Position numbers and translations under genes: made by a program
Assembly: GCA_044376615.1 (NCBI GenBank)
Contig: JBILKO010000133.1
Coordinates: 1 to 5,997, forward strand
Source of the DNA: CAISGS01 sp044376615
Lineage (GTDB): Bacteria; Pseudomonadota; Alphaproteobacteria; Caulobacterales; Caulobacteraceae
DNA: 5,997 bases
Reading direction: 5' to 3'
The notes under the pieces: model-generated
Told to the model about the DNA's origin: nothing
What the model saw: the letters and a program-made list of their open reading frames with translations, nothing else
The model's database searches: none
Shown here: positions 1 to 5,636 of the stretch, piece after piece
Layout: every line of letters begins with the position of its first letter
Numbering within the stretch: the first letter of the stretch is position 1

Positions 1-1335
1 CGACATGTAGCGATCATAGATGAACTCAGTCCCAGCATAATAGGCGCCGAGCGAAACATTGTGCGTCTGGCTGCCGGCCTCGAACTTCTTGACTAGGCGC
101 AGGTCATTGATGAACTCTTTCAGCGGCACATGCACAGCCAGGGCATTGACGCTAACGACCTGACCATTGCCATTGGCATTAGCCATGTCGAATGCGCCAT
201 TGGCGGCAGTGAGATATTGGAACTTCACCGCTGTTGCCGTCGGATAGGCGGCCTTGGCCGTCGCCAGATAGCCAGCGGCACGGACAGTTGCTGCCTCAAT
301 ATTACCGGTTGGAAACAGTCCATTGCGCTGGGAGTCGCTGTCACGATAGCGCAGGCCATTTTGCAGGGTCCAGCCATTGCCGACCTCAAGGTCGAGTTTG
401 GCCGTCCACTGACTGAGCTTTACCTCGGTGCCGCGCGTTAGGTCAAAATCATAGGGTCCATTGACATTGCGAAAGCTGAGGACCGAGGTTTCAGGCCCCG
501 CCAGGGTGCCGTAATTTGGGTCAAAGCCGGGCACAGCCGACTTACTGTCATTATCAGACAAGATTGGAACGGGCAGATAGAAGCCGACCGTGTCGTCAAT
601 TCGCTTGAAATTGACGTCGAGCGAGCCCTTATCCCAGGTCTTTAAGACGCCGACCCGGATCTGGCCGCCCTTATTGGCGGTAAAGCCTGGATCCCTTACG
701 CCATTGTCTTCGCGATAAAAGCCGCCGACATAGGCTGACAGGCCTTCAGCGACCGGCGTGCCATACCAAAAATCGGTGCGATAATGGTCATAGTCACCAA
801 GCTCGAGCTTGACGATGCCTTCGGCCTTATCGCCCGGCTTGCGGGTAATGAAATTGACCACGCCGCCGGGGGCGTTTGAGGCAAATATGGAGGAGGGGCC
901 GCCGCGCACGGCCTCAACCCGATTAATGGTCTCATCCAGGCGGAACGACTGGTCAGCGTTTAGATAGCCAAGGCCGGGATCATGCTGTACAGGCAGGCCG
1001 TCTTCTTGCAGTCCGACCGAAGAATAGCCGTCCCGCGGAATGCCCCGGGTGCGGATATTGTTCGAGGCTTCACCGCCCGACGACTCTACCCAAAAGCCTG
1101 GAACTGCCTTGAAGACTTCGGCGACGCTGGAGGGATTAACCAGGCGCAGCTTTTCCTTATCGATCACCGAGATGGCAAAGCTGGCATCTTGCTTGACATA
1201 GCGGCCAACGCCAGCGCGTGCGGTTACGATGATTGTTTCACTGTCGCTCGTGGCCTCGTCGGCATAGGCCAAGCCGCCGGTCATAACCAAGCAAGCCGCC
1301 GATACGCTTGCACACAATACGTTCTTCATAACCAT
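1..1335 (-). CDS. TonB-dependent outer-membrane receptor, N-terminal part (truncated by window edge)
   Basis: The open frame runs without a stop for 445 codons to the left edge, so the C-terminal barrel strands lie outside the window (family members are usually 700-1000 residues). Residues 1-25 form a signal peptide (basic start, hydrophobic core, AYA before the likely cut). ETIIVTA at 33-39 is a good TonB box. The plug follows at about 50-167, with IRTRGIP (94-100), EDGLPV (111-116), RVEAVRGGPSS (139-149) and NAPGGVVNFITRKP (154-167). After that come alternating aromatic/polar stretches expected of beta-barrel strands. Such receptors import scarce ligands across the outer membrane with TonB-ExbB-ExbD energy; the ligand cannot be read from this part. 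The start could be the ATG at 1335 or the ATG at 1329 (MKN..., a more typical signal-peptide start); a purine-rich AGCGGGG lies just upstream and does not decide between them. The gene is downstream of, and in the same direction as, the exported amidase. Confidence 0.95.
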   Translation of the reverse strand, partial: MVMKNVLCASVSAACLVMTGGLAYADEATSDSETIIVTARAGVGRYVKQDASFAISVIDKEKLRLVNPSSVAEVFKAVPGFWVESSGGEASNNIRTRGIPRDGYSSVGLQEDGLPVQHDPGLGYLNADQSFRLDETINRVEAVRGGPSSIFASNAPGGVVNFITRKPGDKAEGIVKLELGDYDHYRTDFWYGTPVAEGLSAYVGGFYREDNGVRDPGFTANKGGQIRVGVLKTWDKGSLDVNFKRIDDTVGFYLPVPILSDNDSKSAVPGFDPNYGTLAGPETSVLSFRNVNGPYDFDLTRGTEVKLSQWTAKLDLEVGNGWTLQNGLRYRDSDSQRNGLFPTGNIEAATVRAAGYLATAKAAYPTATAVKFQYLTAANGAFDMANANGNGQVVSVNALAVHVPLKEFINDLRLVKKFEAGSQTHNVSLGAYYAGTEFIYDRYMS

Positions 1336-1510
1336 AATCGCCCCGCTCGCTTTTTAAATCGACCGTCTGTATACTGTGTAAATAAGTACAGATGGCTGAT
1401 CGTTTGATGAGCGGCAGCTTTAATCTAGGTCTAAGTCAGTTTTTTAACGGGTCTATGGCGTATTTATAAAACCCTAGACTTATAAACAGGAAATAGCGGC
1501 GGGCTGGATT
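1336..1510 (-). promoter_or_regulatory. Intergenic region upstream of the TonB receptor gene, AT-rich
   Basis: The stretch between the hairpin at 1511-1551 and the receptor start is clearly richer in A and T than its surroundings, notably at 1366-1391 and 1436-1490. It holds two copies of TTATAAA (1464-1470 and 1480-1486, 16 bp apart), and CTGTA/TACAG half-sites at 1367-1371 and 1387-1391. A promoter for the receptor gene must lie here if it is not transcribed from the amidase. I find no convincing -35/-10 pair and no clear Fur box, so the exact promoter and regulator are not assigned. Confidence 0.4.
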
Positions 1511-1551
1511 GCGCAGCGTTTCGGGCTCTAGCCACGGCTAAAACGCTGCGC
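1511..1551 (-). terminator. Perfect 11-bp hairpin after the amidase gene, possible terminator without a U-tract
   Basis: GCGCAGCGTTT (1511-1521) and AAACGCTGCGC (1541-1551) are perfect inverted repeats around a 19-nt centre that itself contains TAGCC/GGCTA. The structure starts 10 bp after the amidase stop codon. No run of T follows it on the minus strand, so it is not a textbook intrinsic terminator. It may be a terminator that works without a U-tract or an mRNA 3'-end stabiliser. Confidence 0.5.
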
Positions 1552-1560
1552 TCACGGCTG

Positions 1561-3057
1561 TTAGCCGCCAAACCAGACGGGCGGCTTTAGGCCTGCCCAG
1601 GGCTTAGCCGCCTCTAATTCATAGGCCAGCTGGAACAGGGTCTTTTCGCTGCCCGCAGGTCCAGCAAAATGCATGCCGACCGGAATGCCATCCGCGGTCC
1701 AGTGCAGTGGCACGCTCATGGCCGCGCCGCCGGTGACATTCATGAAGGGCGTATAGCCGACATATTCCGTCAAGCGCTTGGATAAGACATCAAAGGCTAC
1801 AGTCGAGGCGACATAGCCAATTGGCACGGCGGGCTTGGACAGGACCGGTGTCAGGACCAGGTCTTGGCTCGCAAACCAGGCCTTATAGGCGATGACCGAG
1901 GCTTCTAGCCGGCCGACCGCGGCCTCAATGGCACCCTTGGGCAGGGCGGCGACCATCTGGGCCATGCCGATGGTGAAGGGCTCTAGCAGGTCGGGCACGG
2001 CCTTGGCGCCATAGGTCTTGGCGACCGTCTGGACCTGGGCGGCGGCGTCGGTGGCCCAGAGGGCTAGGAAGTCTTGGCTGAACTGGACACCGTCCACGGG
2101 CCAATGGGTCTCGGTCACGGTGTGGCCCAAGGGCTGTAACAAGGCAACGGTCGCATCCAGGCCAGCTTGAACCTCAGGGTCTGGATTAATCCCCGTCGCA
2201 GTCTTACTCATAACGCCAATCTTCAGCCGCTTACGGCTTGGGCCGGAGACCATGCCCACCGCTGGATATTGCGCGCCCGGCCCGCGATACTCGGTTGCTG
2301 CAAACATGGCGGCACTATCGCGCACCGACCGGGTCAAGACGTGCCGGACGCCAATATCATAGGCATGGGTCTGGGTTTGCGAGCCGATCATGCGGCCGCG
2401 CGAAGGCTTAAGCCCAAACAGGCCGCAATTGGCAGACGGGATCCGGATCGAGCCGCCGCCATCGCTAGCATGGGCAAAGGGCACGATCCCGGCCGCAACA
2501 GCCACGGCCGCTCCACCGGATGAGCCACCGGATGACCGATCTAGGTTCCAGGGGTTGCGTGTCGGACCAAAGGCCAGTGGCTCAGTCGTCGGTAGATAAC
2601 CCTGCTCGGGCGTTGCCGACTTGCCGATCACCACCAGGCCCGTGCCCGAATAGGCCTCAATCAGGGGCTCGCTCGCGGTGGCCACAGGCGCATTCAAAAA
2701 GGCGCGCGAGCCATTGCGGGTCGGCGTGCCCTTAAAATCGTTCAGATCCTTGATCAGGAACGGCACGCCGGCAAACGGCCCCTTTGGCTTGGTCATGGCC
2801 TTGGCCTGGTCAATCGCCTGGTCAAAGGTCGAGGTCACGATAAAGTTTAGCTTGGGCTGGGCCGCTTCGGCCCGATTAATCGCTTCGGTTACGGCCTCGA
2901 GCGGGCTGATCTGTTTGCGTCGGATCATATTGGCTAGGGCGGTGGCGTCGGGCGCGATCGGCGCGGTTTGCGTCTTGGCTAGGGCTAGCGGCGCTTGGGC
3001 CAGGGCAGCGGTTGCGGCAGAAACGGCCAAAAGGCTGCGGCGTGTGAGTGCATTCAT
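1561..3057 (-). CDS. Tat-exported amidase-signature family hydrolase
   Basis: 498 residues. It belongs to the amidase signature (AS) family, which hydrolyses C-N amide bonds through a Ser-cisSer-Lys triad. K103 (in FLIKDLND), S179 (in GGSSGG) and S203 (in DGGGSIRIP) fit in order, and S179-S203 keeps the usual 24-residue spacing. The N-terminus reads MNALTRRSLLAVSA and ends in ALA at 25-27, a twin-arginine signal peptide, so the enzyme is probably folded in the cytoplasm and exported to the periplasm. This start is chosen over an upstream in-frame extension of 100 residues because it puts the Tat motif at the terminus, has GGGGAAGA about 8 bp before it, and does not run into the divergent tlyA. 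Length and export fit broad AS amidases (for example 6-aminohexanoate cyclic-dimer hydrolase or peptide amidase types) rather than GatA, which is cytoplasmic. The substrate is unknown. The neighbouring TonB receptor hints at a scavenging role. Confidence 0.93.
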   Translation of the reverse strand: MNALTRRSLLAVSAATAALAQAPLALAKTQTAPIAPDATALANMIRRKQISPLEAVTEAINRAEAAQPKLNFIVTSTFDQAIDQAKAMTKPKGPFAGVPFLIKDLNDFKGTPTRNGSRAFLNAPVATASEPLIEAYSGTGLVVIGKSATPEQGYLPTTEPLAFGPTRNPWNLDRSSGGSSGGAAVAVAAGIVPFAHASDGGGSIRIPSANCGLFGLKPSRGRMIGSQTQTHAYDIGVRHVLTRSVRDSAAMFAATEYRGPGAQYPAVGMVSGPSRKRLKIGVMSKTATGINPDPEVQAGLDATVALLQPLGHTVTETHWPVDGVQFSQDFLALWATDAAAQVQTVAKTYGAKAVPDLLEPFTIGMAQMVAALPKGAIEAAVGRLEASVIAYKAWFASQDLVLTPVLSKPAVPIGYVASTVAFDVLSKRLTEYVGYTPFMNVTGGAAMSVPLHWTADGIPVGMHFAGPAGSEKTLFQLAYELEAAKPWAGLKPPVWFGG

Positions 3058-3153
3058 CTTGACGATCTTCCCCAAGGCGCGGCTTGGTGCCGCTAATGGG
3101 TCAGTTGTGACCGGGCCAGGCGCGGCTTTCAAGTCTTGGAATAAGGAATTCGA
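3058..3153. promoter_or_regulatory. Divergent promoter region between the amidase gene and tlyA
   Basis: These 96 bp must hold promoters for both genes. GGTCA (3099-3103) and TGACC (3108-3112) form a 14-bp dyad exactly midway between the two start codons. An 11-bp direct repeat, AGGCGCGGCTT, occurs at 3075-3085 and 3118-3128, one copy on each side of the dyad. The left copy also sits in the inverted repeat CCAAG/CTTGG (3072-3087), just upstream of the amidase ribosome binding site. I find no strong -35/-10 boxes. A regulator binding here is an inference. Confidence 0.4.
3143..3147 (+). promoter_or_regulatory. Ribosome binding site of tlyA, supports GTG start
   Basis: AAGGA lies six bases before the GTG at 3154. 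This spacing is ideal and is the main reason for accepting a GTG start. The resulting protein begins MRKRIDLVL, the usual beginning of TlyA proteins. Confidence 0.8.
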
Positions 3154-3882
3154 GTGCGCAAACGCATAGATCTGGTTCTGGTCGAGCGCGGCCTGTTTGA
3201 TAGCCGCGCCAAGGCCAAGGCCGCGATAGAGGCGGGCGGGGTCAAGGTGGCGGGCCTGATCATTGCGCGCGCGTCCGAGCTTGTTGATCCAATGGCAGAG
3301 ATCGAGGCGGTTGCAGCCCACCCTTTTGTTGGGCGCGGGGCACTTAAGCTCGATCATGCCCTGTCCCTCTGGCCCATCGCGGTTGAGGGGCGGGTGGTGC
3401 TAGATGTCGGGGCCTCGACCGGCGGGTTTAGCCAGGTCTGCCTGTTGCGCGGCGCTTGCCATGTCTATGCCGTCGATGTCGGGCAGGGACAGCTGCATGC
3501 CAGCCTGGCCAATGATCCGCGCGTCATCAATCTGGAACAGACCGATGCACGGCACCTGACCGCCGCCCAGGTGCCTGAGCCGGTTGACTTGATTGTCTGT
3601 GATGCCAGCTTTATCGGCCTGGCCAAGGTCCTGGCCGCGGCCTTAAGCCTATGCGCGGCGGGGGCGGATCTCGTTGCCCTGATCAAACCCCAGTTCGAAG
3701 TGGGACCAGGCGGCGTGGGCAAGGGCGGTCTGGTTAGGGACGAGGCGGCGCGAGAGGCGGCGGCGACCGCCGTTGAATCTTGGCTCGGGGCCCAAGGCTG
3801 GACGGTGCAAGACCGGACCTTGAGCCCCATTACAGGGTCGGATGGCAATATCGAATATCTGGTCTGGGCGAAGAAGCCCTAG
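3154..3882 (+). CDS. tlyA: TlyA family 2'-O-ribose rRNA methyltransferase (S4 domain + FtsJ-like)
   Basis: 242 residues, close to the usual TlyA length. The S4 RNA-binding domain fills about residues 3-60 (RIDLVLVERGLFDSR onwards). The Rossmann methyltransferase domain follows, with SAM motif I at LDVGASTGGFS (83-93) and an acidic residue after the next strand in YAVDVGQGQL. The K-D-K-E catalytic tetrad of 2'-O-methyltransferases is present as K65 (RGALKLDHAL), D150 (VCDASF), K178 (IKPQFE) and E234 (NIEYLVW), in the same spacing as in Mycobacterium tuberculosis TlyA. That enzyme methylates cytidines in 16S and 23S rRNA at the subunit interface. The old name 'hemolysin' reflects an indirect phenotype. 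Which rRNA positions this protein modifies is not visible. The gene is divergent from the amidase and converges on the glycine-zipper gene with a 4-bp overlap, so it appears to be monocistronic. Confidence 0.95.
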   Translation: MRKRIDLVLVERGLFDSRAKAKAAIEAGGVKVAGLIIARASELVDPMAEIEAVAAHPFVGRGALKLDHALSLWPIAVEGRVVLDVGASTGGFSQVCLLRGACHVYAVDVGQGQLHASLANDPRVINLEQTDARHLTAAQVPEPVDLIVCDASFIGLAKVLAAALSLCAAGADLVALIKPQFEVGPGGVGKGGLVRDEAAREAAATAVESWLGAQGWTVQDRTLSPITGSDGNIEYLVWAKKP

Positions 3883-4493
3883 TCGACGATCTGATAAGTG
3901 CCATTGGCATCGGGGCAGACCTTTACAAAGCGCTTTTGCACCCGGCCATCAGGCATATAGATCGGGCTTTCGGCCAGGGTGCAGCGGTCGCCTTGTGGGC
4001 GGTGCTTGATCTGCCGGTTATGGGCATAGTCGTTATCCCAGTCCCAATCATGGCGGCGGTCAAAATCACGGTTCCCGGCCTTGGGATAGATGGTGCGCGA
4101 TTCATAAATCGTGACACTGCTATCGTCGCCATAGCCTGAACCGTAGGTGCGGGCGGGCACAGTGCCGGAGGACGTGTCGCAGGCTGCGGACTTCTTGCCG
4201 GTTGATGAGCCAACCGCCGCGCCGAGCAGACCGCCAAGGACAGCGCCTTCTGTCTTATTGTTCTTGCCGGCAATGCTTGCGCCCATGGCGGCGCCGAGGG
4301 CCGCGCCGAGCAGACCACCGCCTGTCGTACGGTTGACGGTCGAGCGCTGGCAAGGATCGTAATAATAGCCGTTCTGGTCATAGGTGCCGCGCGGCGCGGC
4401 GCTTTGTGCCAGCGCATTGCTGGCCAGGCCAGACACGGTCAGGGCGGCGAGGCTGGCGACTAGGCCGGTCTTGGTAAGCAAGGTGTGGGTCAT
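3879..4493 (-). CDS. Secreted glycine-zipper envelope protein
   Basis: 204 residues. The signal peptide covers about 1-29 (hydrophobic core, then NALA before Q30). Two glycine-zipper segments follow, GGGLLGAALGAAMGASIAG (58-76) and GAVLGGLLGAAVGSSTG (83-99), resembling the membrane-associating segments of Rickettsia 17-kDa-antigen-like and other envelope proteins. A charged, aromatic stretch rich in D, R, H and W spans about 141-160. The C-terminal block CTLAESPIYMPDG...FVKVCPD carries C171 and C193; C48 and C105 are the other cysteines, so disulfides are possible in the periplasm. There is no lipobox, so it is not an obvious lipoprotein. The precise role is unknown; a structural or stress-related envelope function is an inference. 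The start is supported by TGGAGA seven bases before the ATG. The upstream leader carries unusual inverted repeats (4493-4546 and 4556-4581). The stop codon shares CTAG with that of tlyA. Confidence 0.85.
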   Translation of the reverse strand: MTHTLLTKTGLVASLAALTVSGLASNALAQSAAPRGTYDQNGYYYDPCQRSTVNRTTGGGLLGAALGAAMGASIAGKNNKTEGAVLGGLLGAAVGSSTGKKSAACDTSSGTVPARTYGSGYGDDSSVTIYESRTIYPKAGNRDFDRRHDWDWDNDYAHNRQIKHRPQGDRCTLAESPIYMPDGRVQKRFVKVCPDANGTYQIVD

Positions 4494-4546
4494 TTTAGGG
4501 TCTCCAGATCAGACAGCGGATATCCGCCAGTGAGATCACCCTAAAA
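4493..4546 (-). promoter_or_regulatory. Nested inverted repeat in the leader of the glycine-zipper gene, ending on its start codon
   Basis: TTTTAGGGT (4493-4501) and ACCCTAAAA (4538-4546) are perfect 9-bp inverted repeats. Inside them are paired GATC copies (4507-4510 and 4534-4537) and the perfect 12-bp palindrome GCGGATATCCGC (4516-4527), almost concentric. Read as mRNA, the 3' arm includes the A of the AUG, and the Shine-Dalgarno bases UGGAG sit in a bulge between the GAUC helix and the outer stem. It could therefore control translation. Alternatively the central palindrome may be a DNA operator. The function is inferred from the sequence only. Confidence 0.5.
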
Positions 4547-4555
4547 GGGGCAGCC

Positions 4556-4592
4556 TGAACGGGGCTTGAGCGACCCGTTCATCTTCGTTCAG
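4556..4592 (-). repeat. TGAACG inverted and direct repeats upstream of the glycine-zipper gene
   Basis: TGAACGGG (4556-4563) and CCCGTTCA (4574-4581) form a perfect 8-bp inverted repeat around 10 bp. A further CGTTCAG at 4586-4592 gives, on the minus strand, two TGAACG hexamers ten bases apart (one helical turn). It lies 60-100 bp before the glycine-zipper start, in the position of a promoter or activator site. It also lies just after the stop of the three-cysteine gene (4620), so a hairpin at the end of that transcript is the alternative; no T-run follows it. Confidence 0.45.
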
Positions 4593-4619
4593 CTTGCCGC
4601 CAGATTTTTGCCCGGATGT

Positions 4620-4826
4620 TTAAGCCTGGGCGACCGTGCCCGGACCGCCCGCAATCGCGAGATCAAAATGCATCACCGCCTTTTCAAACTTGTCCCGACA
4701 GCCCGGATTACAGAACCCCACCGTCTGACCGCGATAGAGGGTTAGGGAGTCTGGCGAGATCGGGTCGCCGGACCAGGGGCAGGTCGTGTTGACGGCATCT
4801 TCGAGGGTAAGGGCGGGGCTGGGCAT
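4620..4826 (-). CDS. Small three-cysteine metal-binding-type protein (YHS/TRASH-like)
   Basis: 68 residues from the chosen start. The core reads CPWSGDPI...LTLYRGQTVGFCNPGCRDKF, with C16, C39 and C43 in a C-X22-C-X3-C arrangement. This matches the spacing of treble-clef metal-binding TRASH/YHS-type domains found in metal sensors and metal-handling proteins. There is no signal peptide or membrane segment, so it is probably cytoplasmic. An in-frame ATG 20 codons upstream (4886) would give 88 residues, but the added part is proline- and threonine-rich with no family likeness. The ATG at 4826 has AGGA nine bases before it. Metal binding and any partner are inferred. Similar short alphaproteobacterial proteins exist without clear function. 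It follows the membrane-protein gene by 75 bp on the same strand and could be co-transcribed with it. Confidence 0.75.
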   Translation of the reverse strand: MPSPALTLEDAVNTTCPWSGDPISPDSLTLYRGQTVGFCNPGCRDKFEKAVMHFDLAIAGGPGTVAQA

Positions 4827-4901
4827 GGGAGGGGGTCCTGGGGTGTGGGGAAGTGTTGTCGCGGTTATAGATGCATGGCCCTGCATTTATACAGTCTACC
4901 T

Positions 4902-5276
4902 TCATTGAGAGCGATCGGGCCGCGCAATCAGCCAAAATGCAATTCCAACCAACCCGCCCGCGAATGCCACCAGGCTTGTCCACAGCAACCAAGTTTGTGG
5001 ATTTTCGAATTCGATTTGAACTCCAACAACGCAGGAAGATACCAGAGACGCGACCGCCCCTCCAAACGCATAATCGATCAGGCCGTATCGTCTGAAGCGC
5101 ACAAGCAGCAAATGAACCGGAACTCCAAACACTACAGATTTAATATAGACAAATGGCAACGAAACTAAGCCAATGAATAAGGTCGTATGGGGACCTACCA
5201 GCATAAAGCCGACGAGGGTCAATAGGATACTCGGAACACTCGGCGCGATCAAAAAGCCTTTTAATGCTGGCGTCAT
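4902..5276 (-). CDS. Small integral membrane protein of unknown function
   Basis: 124 residues; I do not recognise a family. Four hydrophobic segments are visible at about 8-27, 31-58 (long, broken by P41 and P53), 66-85 and 96-117, followed by a short polar tail (RPDRSQ). A basic loop, RFRR, sits at 60-63 between segments 2 and 3, which by the positive-inside rule should face the cytoplasm. The start is supported by AGGA seven bases before the ATG. The gene body is noticeably less GC-rich than its neighbours, with many AAT, ATT and TTT triplets, which may mean recent acquisition. No catalytic or binding motif is evident, and the context (a small three-cysteine protein downstream, a toxin-antitoxin remnant upstream) gives no clear role. 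Confidence 0.7.
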   Translation of the reverse strand: MTPALKGFLIAPSVPSILLTLVGFMLVGPHTTLFIGLVSLPFVYIKSVVFGVPVHLLLVRFRRYGLIDYAFGGAVASLVSSCVVGVQIEFENPQTWLLWTSLVAFAGGLVGIAFWLIARPDRSQ

Positions 5277-5359
5277 GTCTAGGTCCTACCAAAGCAGCTC
5301 AATACCTCAGGTTAGGCAGTAACAATCCGCCGAGATCCTGCGACCGTTGGTCTTAACCC
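5277..5359 (-). other. Intergenic gap between brnA and the membrane-protein gene
   Basis: 83 bp with a weak dyad GACC/GGTC (5342-5352) just after the brnA stop codon. A possible but poorly spaced promoter (TTGTTA, 15 bp, TATTGA on the minus strand) lies ahead of the membrane-protein gene. Neither is convincing. Confidence 0.3.
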
Positions 5360-5617
5360 TCACTTCTGCCCCCGCACATAAGCCCGCAAGGCCGCATTGA
5401 TCCGGGTCTGGTAGCGCTTGCCGGACGCCCTGAACTAATCGACCAGATCAGCATCCAGACGCACCGACAAAAGCTGTTTGACGGGCCGATAAAACTTGCC
5501 GGGGACGGCGTTGGACCAATCGGCAAGTTCGGGCGCGTCGGTTTGGTCAATGGCGCTGTCGGGCATGGCTTCGAGGGCCCTAATCTCAGCCAAAAGCTCA
5601 GGTTTGGTTTTGGTCAC
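5360..5617 (-). pseudogene. brnA: BrnA-type antitoxin gene interrupted by an in-frame amber codon
   Basis: From the GTG at 5617 the frame gives 60 residues, then TAG (5435-5437), then 24 more residues to TGA (5360-5362). The first part contains MPDSAID (18-24) and FYRPVKQLLSVRLDADLVD (42-60). After the TAG it reads FRASGKRYQTRINAALRAY. Together these form the BrnA_antitoxin pattern, in which the family has D-W-F; the TAG replaces the Trp codon TGG by one base change. The lost part is the second half of the ribbon-helix-helix DNA-binding fold, so the short product would probably not dimerise or bind operator DNA. The frame is otherwise intact, which suggests a recent mutation, a sequencing error or amber suppression. 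The gene starts 19 bp after the yoeB stop, with only a weak ribosome binding site (ACGGGA), and no BrnT toxin is present. The GTG start is the least certain detail. Confidence 0.8.
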
Positions 5618-5636
5618 AAGCGTCGCCAATCCCGTT

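Noticed and set aside
1367..1391. CTGTA/TACAG dyad upstream of the receptor as a regulator site
   Set aside because: Only five bases per arm match and the centre is not symmetrical; it is noted in the intergenic entry but not called as an operator.
130..1407. Open plus-strand frames opposite the TonB receptor (for example 130-441 and 982-1407)
   Set aside because: They are antisense shadows of the receptor gene, whose minus-strand translation is clearly a TonB-dependent receptor.
2167..3169. Plus-strand frames opposite the amidase gene, up to 163 residues
   Set aside because: They have no recognisable domains and low-complexity Arg/Ala/Pro composition, as expected for antisense reading of GC-rich coding DNA.
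3058..3357. A 100-residue N-terminal extension of the amidase frame
   Set aside because: It would overlap tlyA head-on, has no family likeness, and would bury the Tat signal peptide; the ATG at 3057 has a ribosome binding site.
3465..3848. Minus-strand frame inside tlyA
   Set aside because: Antisense shadow of a well-supported methyltransferase gene.
4560..4592. An EcfG-type (general stress sigma factor) promoter, GGAAC...CGTT, ahead of the glycine-zipper gene
   Set aside because: The first element reads TGAAC rather than GGAAC and the spacing to CGTT is 15 bp, shorter than the usual range.
4871..4886. ATGCA/TGCAT inverted repeat upstream of the three-cysteine gene
   Set aside because: The arms are only five bases and there is no supporting promoter or terminator context.
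4845..5168. Plus-strand frame of 107 residues opposite the membrane-protein gene
   Set aside because: Its composition is irregular, with no hydrophobic pattern or family; the minus-strand frame has a good ribosome binding site and four clear membrane segments.
5353..5550. Minus-strand frame of 65 residues over the end of brnA, possibly a frameshifted continuation
   Set aside because: The conserved BrnA C-terminus is found in the same frame as its N-terminus after the TAG, so no frameshift is needed; this other frame shows no BrnA residues.
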